The notes under the pieces: generated by a model
What the model saw: only the letters and a program-made list of their open reading frames with translations
What the model was told of the DNA's origin: nothing
The model's database searches: none
Source: an uncultured Ruminococcus sp.
GTDB taxonomy: Bacteria > Bacillota > Clostridia > Oscillospirales > Ruminococcaceae
Reading direction: 5' to 3'
Assembly: GCA_949291125.1 (NCBI GenBank)
Contig: CASEUJ010000032.1
Span: 1 to 64,000, forward strand
DNA length: 64,000 bases
Translations under genes and position numbers: made by a program
Shown: in pieces, positions 52,226 through 59,472 of the stretch
How the letters are laid out: each line of letters begins with the position of its first letter
Position numbering within the stretch: the stretch's first letter is position 1

Positions 52226-52717
52226 ATGGCAAAAACAGAAACCATGACAAACGGGGCGGATCGGCGCAGCTTATTCTGCTGTTTCTATGCCGGGCTCGGC
52301 GATGTGGCAGAGGCGGCAAGGCGCGCCGGATATCCGGCGGAAACTGCGGCGGCGGACGGTGCGGAGATTCTCCGCAAGCCGGCGTGTCGCAGAATGGTGG
52401 AACGCTTTCGCGCGGTATTACAGGAAAATCCGGCGGCACTGGTGCGCACCGGATTACAGCGGCTGGCGTTCGGGCAGTCGAACGACGCGGTAAAACTGCT
52501 CTTATCCGATACACCGCTTTCGCCGGATATGCTCGGCGCACTCGATCTCTATCACGTATCCTCGATCAAGCGCGACAAAAGCGGCGGCATGGAGATCCAC
52601 TTTTTTGACCGGCTCAAGGCTTTGGCATCCCTCTATGAGTACAGTGGCGATGCCGACGGAAAGGCGGCGGCACACGCACTCATTGCGGCGCTTTCAAACC
52701 GGACAGAGGAGGCGTAA
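52226..52717 (+). CDS. Terminase small subunit, 163 aa
   Basis: Helix-turn-helix-like N-terminus (FYAGLGDVAEAARRAGYPAE), a central helical oligomerisation region and a C-terminal segment (MEIHFFDRLKALASLYEYSG) typical of terminase small subunits. It recognises packaging-site DNA and hands it to the large subunit. The start at 52226 is chosen because this frame matches the family; a purine-rich GGGAGAAATGG lies upstream. TerL follows after five bases. Confidence 0.8.
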   Translation: MAKTETMTNGADRRSLFCCFYAGLGDVAEAARRAGYPAETAAADGAEILRKPACRRMVERFRAVLQENPAALVRTGLQRLAFGQSNDAVKLLLSDTPLSPDMLGALDLYHVSSIKRDKSGGMEIHFFDRLKALASLYEYSGDADGKAAAHALIAALSNRTEEA

Positions 52718-52722
52718 CTTCC

Positions 52723-53973
52723 ATGCAGTTTCAGACGTTTTCACCGCGCCAGCGTCTTGCAATGTCCTGGTGGAGCAATCCGAAGACAAGCAGTTTTGAT
52801 GCAATCATCTGTGATGGGGCAGTGCGATCAGGAAAGACGCTTTCGATGTCGATCGGGTTTGTTGGCTGGGCGATGTCGTGTTTTCAGGGCGGCAGTTTTG
52901 CGATGTGCGGTAAGACCATCACATCCTTAAAGCGCAATGTCATGACACCGCTGATCCGGCTTTTGGGAAATTTAGGGTTCACTTGTCTGCAAAGTGTCAG
53001 CAAAAATTATGTAGACATTACGCTTTCCCATATCACCAACCGCTTTTATCTCTTCGGCGGCAAAGATGAGAGTTCGGCATCTCTCATTCAGGGTATGACG
53101 CTCTGCGGCGTATTTCTCGATGAAGTTGCCCTGATGCCCCAGTCCTTTGTGGAACAGGCAGTTGCACGGTGCAGTGTCAGCGGTTCGCGGCTGTGGTTCA
53201 ACTGTAATCCGGGTAGTCCGACCCACTGGTTCTATCGCGAATGGATCAAGAAAGCGGAGGAAAAACACGTCCTCTATGTCCATTTCACCATGGCGGACAA
53301 CCCCTCGCTTTCGCCATCGGTGCGCAAGCGCTATGAGCGGCTCTACAGCGGCGCCTTCTATGATCGGTTCGTGCGCGGGAAATGGACGGCAGCAGACGGA
53401 ATCGTCTATCCGATGTTCTCGAAAAAACACCACGTAGTCGAACAGGTGCCGGAATGCGACCGGTTCTATATCTCCTGTGACTATGGAACAGTCAATCCAT
53501 CGTCCTTCGGGCTCTGGGGACACTGTGACGGCGTATGGTATCGCCTGAAGGAATATTACTACGATGCCCGTACCGAAGGAGAGCGCCGCACGGACGAAGA
53601 ACACTATGCCGCATTGGAGTCACTCGCCGCCGGACACAATGTCGAGTGCGTCATTGTCGATCCGTCTGCGGCAAGTTTCATCGCCTGTATCCGGCGCCAC
53701 GGCATCCTGCGCGTCATTCCGGCGGACAACGATGTCGCCGGCGGCATCCAGCAGGTTTGCAGCATGCTGAAACAAGGGAAGCTGAAATTCCACGCCAGCT
53801 GTAAAGACATCCTACGCGAATTCGGACAGTATTGCTGGAACGACTCCAATAAGGGCGACGCACCCAAAAAAGAGTACGACCATACCATGGACGACATGCG
53901 CTATTTCGTCCGCACCATTGCCTGCCGCAATCCGGACAACAGCTTTTTTGCTGTGTCCGCGGCAAGAGCATGA
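52723..53973 (+). CDS. Terminase large subunit (PBSX type), 416 aa
   Basis: ATPase with Walker A GAVRSGKTLSM and Walker B GVFLDEVALMP, then the RNase-H-like nuclease with acidic residues in SCDYGTVNPSSFGLW, CVIVDPSAASF and YDHTMDDMRYF. It pumps and cuts DNA into proheads. All expected motifs are intact, so it is not obviously decayed. GGAGG precedes the ATG. Confidence 0.92.
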   Translation: MQFQTFSPRQRLAMSWWSNPKTSSFDAIICDGAVRSGKTLSMSIGFVGWAMSCFQGGSFAMCGKTITSLKRNVMTPLIRLLGNLGFTCLQSVSKNYVDITLSHITNRFYLFGGKDESSASLIQGMTLCGVFLDEVALMPQSFVEQAVARCSVSGSRLWFNCNPGSPTHWFYREWIKKAEEKHVLYVHFTMADNPSLSPSVRKRYERLYSGAFYDRFVRGKWTAADGIVYPMFSKKHHVVEQVPECDRFYISCDYGTVNPSSFGLWGHCDGVWYRLKEYYYDARTEGERRTDEEHYAALESLAAGHNVECVIVDPSAASFIACIRRHGILRVIPADNDVAGGIQQVCSMLKQGKLKFHASCKDILREFGQYCWNDSNKGDAPKKEYDHTMDDMRYFVRTIACRNPDNSFFAVSAARA

Positions 53974-54004
53974 CAGTGATCCGTGAAAGGGGGTGAATCC
54001 AAAA

Positions 54005-55165
54005 ATGGGACTTTTTCCGAAGAAAAAGCCGAAGCCGAAACAGCAGAGCATTCTGCAAAGCGCCGCACGCAGCACAGAAGCGCACAAAACACCGCGCGAT
54101 TATGACCCGGCGGCAATGGAGCTATATGCATCCCTGCGCAGCGCTGTGCCGATCATCGACGCGGCGCTCGGTAAGATTGTGCGCCTAACCGGACAGTTTC
54201 ATCTTGTGAGTTCCGATGTCCGGATACAGCGTGCGCTGGATGCATTTTGTGAGAATGTGCCATTCGGGCTGACCGGTCAGTCGCTGCAAAGCTTTGCCGA
54301 CAGCTATTTAGACAGCCTTCTCACCTATGGCAATGCCCTCGGCGAGATCCTAATCGATCCACACACCGGCGTGATCGCCGGGCTTCAGACCGCACCACCG
54401 GGACGTGTGGCAATCCGACCGGGGAAGACACCGATGAAGCGTGAATACTGGCTGCGCAGCACTAACGGCGCTGAATCGGTGCGCATCCGGCATCCGGAAC
54501 GCATCTTATTTACCGCATTGGCACCGCCGCCGGGAAGCATCTATGGCGTTTCGGTGCTCCACGGTCTGCCGATACTCAGCGAGATTCTGCTGCGAATCTA
54601 TGAATGTATCGGGCAAAATTATGACCGCATGGGCAACATCCGCTATGCCGTAACGTATAAACCGTCCGGCGACCCGGCAGAACGCGCCTATGCCGGCGAC
54701 CGCGCCAGACAGATCGCGAAAGAATGGAGCGACGGCATGCGTGCCGGCGCACACGGCGAGATCCGCGACTTTGTCTGCGCCGGGGATGTCGATATCCGCG
54801 TAATCGGCGCAGACAGCGCCATGCTCGATACCGAAGTACCGGTGCGCCAATTACTCGAACAGCTGATTGCAAAACTTTCGATTCCGCCGTTTCTGCTCGG
54901 GCTCAACTGGTCATCCACCGAACGCATGAGCAGCCAGCAGGCGGATATCCTGACCTCTGAGCTTGAGTATTACCGGCGCATCTTAGAGCCGGTATTGCGC
55001 CGGATCGGAACGGCGTTTCTGCGGCTTTCCGGTTCATCGGCACACATCGCCATCGAATGGGACAGCATCAATCTACAGGACGAAACAGAGCTTGCACAGG
55101 CGCGGCTCTGGAACGCACAGGCGCGCGAGATCGAACAGCGCCTCATAGCAGAAGGCAGAGACTAA
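54005..55165 (+). CDS. Phage portal protein, 386 aa
   Basis: Portal family features: SAVPIIDAALGKIVRLTGQF, a crown/stem core with SLLTYGNALGEILID and GVSVLHGLPILSEILL, and the clip/C-terminal part IPPFLLGLNWSSTERMSSQQAD. It forms the dodecameric DNA gate at one capsid vertex. The ATG at 54005 is preferred over a GTG four codons upstream. A 65-base gap to the capsid gene contains no separate scaffold or protease gene. Confidence 0.9.
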   Translation: MGLFPKKKPKPKQQSILQSAARSTEAHKTPRDYDPAAMELYASLRSAVPIIDAALGKIVRLTGQFHLVSSDVRIQRALDAFCENVPFGLTGQSLQSFADSYLDSLLTYGNALGEILIDPHTGVIAGLQTAPPGRVAIRPGKTPMKREYWLRSTNGAESVRIRHPERILFTALAPPPGSIYGVSVLHGLPILSEILLRIYECIGQNYDRMGNIRYAVTYKPSGDPAERAYAGDRARQIAKEWSDGMRAGAHGEIRDFVCAGDVDIRVIGADSAMLDTEVPVRQLLEQLIAKLSIPPFLLGLNWSSTERMSSQQADILTSELEYYRRILEPVLRRIGTAFLRLSGSSAHIAIEWDSINLQDETELAQARLWNAQAREIEQRLIAEGRD

Positions 55166-55230
55166 TTCCTTCCACCGAAAAATTACCCAATTCTGACCGC
55201 GGCAGATGCCGCAGAAAAGGAGATTTTAGC

Positions 55231-56202
55231 ATGACTTACAATGAACTGAAACTTGAAAAGGGTATGTATCACATCACAGGTAAGAGCTTTCTTGACGTCC
55301 TCGAACACAACGATCCGTCGGAACAGTATGCAGACACGCCGCTTGCCGGGCTCGATGCCTATGAACGCCAGCTCAAGCGATTTGATATCCGCGTCAGCGG
55401 TCCGCACTGTGACCGCGTTGAGAAGTTCTTCTCCTCCACACAGAGCGCGGTGCTCTTCCCGGAATTCATCCGCCGCGCAATCCGCAGCGGTATTGACCAG
55501 TCAGTATTATCAGACATTACGGCTGTCCACACCAAGGTCGAGAGCGGCGAATACATCCCCGGCGTTCTGACCGATACTACATCATACAATACCCGCACAA
55601 CTGCCGGCGTGGCGCTTCCGACCGCGACATATACCGAGTCATCCACATTACTGCGTCTGGACAAATACGGCAGATCGATCCATGCCACATATGAGGCGAT
55701 CCGCCGCCAGCGGCTCGATGCATTTGCAACGATGCTGCGCTGTGTCGGGGTGCGTCTGTCCAATTCGCTGACGGTAATGGCGATCGGAAAGCTTCAGACC
55801 ACCACTTCCACAAGCATCGATGCCGCCACAGATGCCACGATCACCTATGCAGATCTGACGACGCTCTATGGAAAATTCGATGAGTTTGATATGACAACGC
55901 TGCTTGCATCGCCGGCAAATGCCGCCAAGATCATGGCGCTTTCCGAAATGCGGGAAATGGCATCGACCCAGCCGAACGTCATCACCCTTCCGTTTGGTGC
56001 ACAGCTGAGAAAATGCGCCGGTATGTCGGACAATTATGTGATCGGCATCGATCATCGCTTCGCACTCGAAAGCGTATCATCCGGCGACATCCTCTTGGAA
56101 ACAGATAAGTTGATCGAAACCCAGCTTGATGTCATCACCATTTCCGTCCGTGTGGCATTCCGCGTATTGCTTGACAATGCGATCCACGTATTGTCGTTGT
56201 AA
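55231..56202 (+). CDS. Major capsid protein (HK97-like), 323 aa
   Basis: A helical N-terminal arm (TYNELKLEKGMYHITGKSFLDVLE, residues 1-75) precedes the HK97-type shell core (FFSSTQSAVLFPEFIRRAIRSGI; AVHTKVESGEYIPGVL). The P-loop/A-domain region (TTLLASPANAAKIMALSEMRE) and an E-loop-like segment follow. Position after the portal supports the call. AAAAGGAG precedes the ATG. The reading frame extends upstream into the portal gene but without similarity. Confidence 0.82.
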   Translation: MTYNELKLEKGMYHITGKSFLDVLEHNDPSEQYADTPLAGLDAYERQLKRFDIRVSGPHCDRVEKFFSSTQSAVLFPEFIRRAIRSGIDQSVLSDITAVHTKVESGEYIPGVLTDTTSYNTRTTAGVALPTATYTESSTLLRLDKYGRSIHATYEAIRRQRLDAFATMLRCVGVRLSNSLTVMAIGKLQTTTSTSIDAATDATITYADLTTLYGKFDEFDMTTLLASPANAAKIMALSEMREMASTQPNVITLPFGAQLRKCAGMSDNYVIGIDHRFALESVSSGDILLETDKLIETQLDVITISVRVAFRVLLDNAIHVLSL

Positions 56203-56241
56203 TAACGCACAAAAATTAATCGAAAAAAGGAGGCATTTTGC

Positions 56242-57120
56242 ATGACACAACAACAGTCAGAACCGTTGGATCCGCGTCTAGAAAAACTCAACCAGTTTAC
56301 GCGACGCACCCACACGCTGGAAGAAGTCTTTTTGTTTGATGTCAAGCTCTGTGACAATGAGATCGATCGCGATGGCGAACGGTTTTCGCTTAATGCGCTC
56401 GAACAGCTCAAAACGCTTTTCATCGGACGCACCGGCATTTTTGACCATGATCCGCGCGGCGAAAACCAGAGCGCGCGCATCTACGACACCGAGCTCGTCG
56501 AAGAGCCGGAACGCATCACGGCAAACGGTGAGCCCTATACATATCTCAAAGGACACGCCTATATGGTCCGCACCGATGCCAACCGCGATCTCATCCGCGA
56601 GATCGACGGCGGTATTAAAAAGGAAGTCAGTATTTCGTGTACGGCAGCGTCCCAGACGTGTTCCATCTGCGGACGCGACCGCCGCACCGACCCATGCCCC
56701 CACCACAATGGACAGACCTATGGCGGGAAGCAATGTCATACGGTGTTGGACGGGATTACAGATGCCTATGAATGGAGCTTTGTTGCGATCCCAGCACAGC
56801 GGGAAGCGGGCGTAACCAAACACTTTCAGGACAGCAGCCATACGACAGCACGCTGTCAGATGCTCGAATCAGAGCTCAGAGAGAGCCGTGCACTTGTCAG
56901 ACAGGCAGAAGAACTCATGCGACAGGATATCATCCGCCTGCGGTTTCTAGTGGAGGGCAAGACAGAACAGGATGCCGTTGCAAAAGCAGCAGCAGGCATG
57001 GATCTGGGCGAATTATGTGCATTCCGCGAAACGCTTCGCACACGCCAGCGCCGCGAATGCCGTACACAGCTCGATCCATCGGCACAGACGCCGACAGAAA
57101 ACAAGGCGTTTCAGCTTTGA
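56242..57120 (+). CDS. Phage prohead-protease/scaffold-like protein with zinc-ribbon insert, 292 aa
   Basis: N-terminal half resembles capsid maturation proteases: FDVKLCDNEIDRDGERFSLNAL, GIFDHDPRGENQSARIYDTE (His as possible catalytic residue) and IDGGIKKEVSISCT (Ser). Then a Cys-rich insert CSICGRDRRTDPCPHH looks metal-binding, followed by AYEWSFVAIPAQREAGV and a coiled C-terminal region that could scaffold. In most phages the protease precedes the capsid gene; here it follows. Catalytic assignment is inference. Confidence 0.6.
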   Translation: MTQQQSEPLDPRLEKLNQFTRRTHTLEEVFLFDVKLCDNEIDRDGERFSLNALEQLKTLFIGRTGIFDHDPRGENQSARIYDTELVEEPERITANGEPYTYLKGHAYMVRTDANRDLIREIDGGIKKEVSISCTAASQTCSICGRDRRTDPCPHHNGQTYGGKQCHTVLDGITDAYEWSFVAIPAQREAGVTKHFQDSSHTTARCQMLESELRESRALVRQAEELMRQDIIRLRFLVEGKTEQDAVAKAAAGMDLGELCAFRETLRTRQRRECRTQLDPSAQTPTENKAFQL

Positions 57121-57138
57121 CCGGGAGGTGATAAAAGG

Positions 57139-57498
57139 ATGAGTGAAACACAGATTGCGTTGTTATTCGGGCTGTTCGCCGGCGAAGAGGTTCTGCCCGA
57201 AATGTATCAGTCTATCCTCAATATGGCGGCGCAGGAAGTGAAACAGATGCTCATATCTGAAGATAGCCAGACGGATACACGCCTGAATTATCTTGCGGCG
57301 GCAGTAGCATTCCTACGCTATACTGAGATCACTGCCGCACGGGACCGTGCCGCTTGTACCATTGCTGGCACAATTGCGCAGAACACCGACGCCGCACAAA
57401 AGCTTATATTTGCCAAAGAGCTCGTCAACGCCTATCGCGAACTTTGTCGGGAACTTTTACGCGATGAAACATTTTCGTTTCAGGCAGTGCGCGGATAA
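57139..57498 (+). CDS. Small phage protein, possibly head-tail connector, 119 aa
   Basis: All-helical, acidic (LFAGEEVLPEMYQSILNMAAQEV; LNYLAAAVAFLRYTEITAARD). Size and place after the capsid/protease genes fit gp6-like connectors, but no diagnostic motif is seen. GGGAGGTGAT precedes the ATG. Confidence 0.55.
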   Translation: MSETQIALLFGLFAGEEVLPEMYQSILNMAAQEVKQMLISEDSQTDTRLNYLAAAVAFLRYTEITAARDRAACTIAGTIAQNTDAAQKLIFAKELVNAYRELCRELLRDETFSFQAVRG

Positions 57499-57537
57499 GA
57501 TGCGCCGCAACCAGAGGAAAGGATGTGAAGATCCCCT

Positions 57538-57954
57538 ATGATGCTCCAAACACTATTAGAATCGATCCGCACGAAACTTGCGACCCAGACCACCCACCCT
57601 GTCTATTTCGTCTACGATCCGGCAGCATTTCAGACCCGCGAAACAACGATGTTTCTCTTAGGGCTGGATACGCTTGCGCTCGATCAGCCGTTTCAGGCAT
57701 CCGACGCAACCTATGCCGCATTTTCGGCAAAGCTCTGTCTGACGCTTCTGATGCCGCAAGAAACGGATGCAAGGACGATCAGTGCACTATTATTCGAAAC
57801 GCTCTTATCCGGTCTGGAGCTATCTGGCTATGCCGTATCAGAGATCACCTATGAAGCGCCGTCATATGCGCGCCAGTTCCGCCGTTTACAGATGCGTGCA
57901 GAATTTACACTTAGCGGCGTAGTAAGGACAACAGAGGAGGCGGTCACCACATGA
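57538..57954 (+). CDS. Phage protein, tail-terminator-like, 138 aa
   Basis: Alpha/beta protein with LLESIRTKLATQTTHPVYFVY at the start and SYARQFRRLQMRAEFTLSGV at the end, consistent in size with minor tail/tail-terminator proteins. Two adjacent ATGs (57538, 57541) are possible. It overlaps the next gene by four bases (ATGA). Confidence 0.5.
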   Translation: MMLQTLLESIRTKLATQTTHPVYFVYDPAAFQTRETTMFLLGLDTLALDQPFQASDATYAAFSAKLCLTLLMPQETDARTISALLFETLLSGLELSGYAVSEITYEAPSYARQFRRLQMRAEFTLSGVVRTTEEAVTT

Positions 57955-58412
57955 GCAAACAGATCCATGTGATTTCTGCGCGGACATTTGCAGTAACGCT
58001 CGGCGATCTGACGTTTTATGCGTCCGGCTGGAAACTCACTGCCGAACGCAATTTTGCCGAACAGGGCGGTGCGACCGGCGGCAGTTTTATCACCAACAGC
58101 TGTCGCCGTGCAAAGCGTCTGACGCTCGACGGCTATCTTCCGTTTCACACATCGCCAGCAGAGGTAGTTTTAGCCCTTGAATCCGCCGTTGCACAACAGT
58201 CACGTTTTGTGTTTTCCCTGCGCGGCATGCAATTTCTCACGGCGATGATCACCTCATATACCGTGCAGGAAACGGCAGTGTCAGGTATATTACCGTGTCA
58301 GCTGACGCTGATCACCACAAGTTCTATCGGGCCGGTGACTTCGGTCGATCTGGAAACGGGCACAGACAGCGCCGGCACATCCTCCGATACAGAAACGGGG
58401 GAAAGCACATGA
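57951..58412 (+). CDS. Putative phage tail protein, 153 aa
   Basis: Beta-rich protein with ERNFAEQGGATGGSFITNSC and RAKRLTLDGYLPFH, ending in a Thr/Ser/Asp/Glu tail. No named family recognised; place between the tail-terminator-like and hub-like genes suggests a tail component. GGAGG precedes the ATG, which overlaps the previous gene; its stop overlaps the next start. Confidence 0.5.
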   Translation: MSKQIHVISARTFAVTLGDLTFYASGWKLTAERNFAEQGGATGGSFITNSCRRAKRLTLDGYLPFHTSPAEVVLALESAVAQQSRFVFSLRGMQFLTAMITSYTVQETAVSGILPCQLTLITTSSIGPVTSVDLETGTDSAGTSSDTETGEST

Positions 58413-59359
58413 GCATGACACTTGTCCTCCAATCACAGAGCTATACGATTACGATCACACAGATCGCCGCATTTGTCCTCAATCAAGAGGTATACACACC
58501 GTATAGTGCGCTGACGCTTTCCACCTATGGCACATTCGATCCGGCAATGTATACGGGAGTATATCGTGTCCAGCTCTATCACGACGATACACAGCTGCAT
58601 GATGGTACAGTTGAACAGTTGGAGCTAACGCTGGAAAACGGCGTGCGGCGGCTACGGCTGGTGTCACGCGGGCTGACGGCAATGCTGCTCCAAAACCAGC
58701 TAGAGCCGGGACTGCATGGTAGCATGTCGCTCGACAAACTAATGACAGAATTTTATACCTTTCCAGAGGAAATCACTTGGGAACAGAACAATGACACCAG
58801 CAATTACATCTATGTCAAGCCGAACGCCAGCATGTGGGACGGCATTGCAAATCTGACATTCAAGCTTTACGGACGTTATCCATTTATCCGCGGCGCAAAT
58901 CAGATCTGCATGAATCCGCCGACCCAGTTCCAGACCTATCATGCGCCGGATGACAGCGGCGTAGCCCGTTCTGGCATGGCAACGGATCAGTCGCTCTTAT
59001 ACAGCGACTATTACATGGCAGGTGCAGACGGCACTTACGGCACATTTCACGAGAGTGATCCCGAAGCCGTCAGCCGCGGTCTTGTCCGCACAAAACAACT
59101 CGCACTCGATCAACAGTATCTCTATAATCCTCAACAGGCGCTTACCTTTCGGCGTAAGTTTGCCGGGCGGCGGCTGGTGCGGTATTATGTTGATCTGATG
59201 GGAGCATGGGATCTCAGGCTCGGCGATCGGCTTTCCATCGGAACGACGATCGATGCGGCAATGATCACGCATGTCCGCATGACCGGCGACGCAAACGGCA
59301 TTCGCACGCGGCTCGAGGCATATGACGATCCGTTTTTCCCGGCATTCCCACAGAGCTGA
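58409..59359 (+). CDS. Baseplate hub-like (XkdQ/gp27-type) phage protein, 316 aa
   Basis: Beta-domain opening (LVLQSQSYTITITQIAAFVL), YRVQLYHDDTQLHDGTVEQLEL, then SMWDGIANLTFKLYGRYPFIRG and a final domain LRLGDRLSIGTT. This order resembles hub/late-control-D proteins of contractile-tail elements. The ATG overlaps the previous stop as ATGA, behind GGGGG. Last gene of the module; no tape measure or further tail gene follows. Confidence 0.55.
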   Translation: MSMTLVLQSQSYTITITQIAAFVLNQEVYTPYSALTLSTYGTFDPAMYTGVYRVQLYHDDTQLHDGTVEQLELTLENGVRRLRLVSRGLTAMLLQNQLEPGLHGSMSLDKLMTEFYTFPEEITWEQNNDTSNYIYVKPNASMWDGIANLTFKLYGRYPFIRGANQICMNPPTQFQTYHAPDDSGVARSGMATDQSLLYSDYYMAGADGTYGTFHESDPEAVSRGLVRTKQLALDQQYLYNPQQALTFRRKFAGRRLVRYYVDLMGAWDLRLGDRLSIGTTIDAAMITHVRMTGDANGIRTRLEAYDDPFFPAFPQS

Positions 59360-59402
59360 TACACAAAGATGACCCATCCGGCTGACACAAAGCCGGCACA
59401 TG

Positions 59403-59450
59403 AAAAGAGCGCACAGCATTTCCGCAAAAACGGATTTGCTGTGCGCTTTT
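59403..59450. terminator. Bidirectional terminator
   Basis: GCGCACAGCA and TGCTGTGCGC arms, with further pairing towards the loop, A and T runs outside. It separates the phage module from the converging pectate lyase gene. Confidence 0.85.
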
Positions 59451-59472
59451 GTTGTCTTGTGTTGTCAGCGCG

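Larger units (their letters stand above)
52226..59359 (+). mobile_element. Compact phage-derived head/packaging module, nine genes
   Basis: Nine intact plus-strand genes with good ribosome sites and short gaps or overlaps: terminase small, terminase large, portal, major capsid, protease-like protein, small connector-like protein, tail-terminator-like protein, tail protein and baseplate-hub-like protein. No integrase, repressor, replication, tape measure, fibre, holin or endolysin gene is present, and host genes flank it on both sides. Codon usage is like the host's, suggesting long residence. Confidence 0.75.

Noticed and set aside
53604..54131. Several minus-strand frames opposite terminase and portal
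   Set aside because: Shadows of intact phage genes, without ribosome sites.
52060..59470. Attachment-site repeats or tRNA integration flanking the phage-type module
   Set aside because: No direct repeat was found by eye, the nearest tRNA genes are 3 kb or more away, and there is no integrase.
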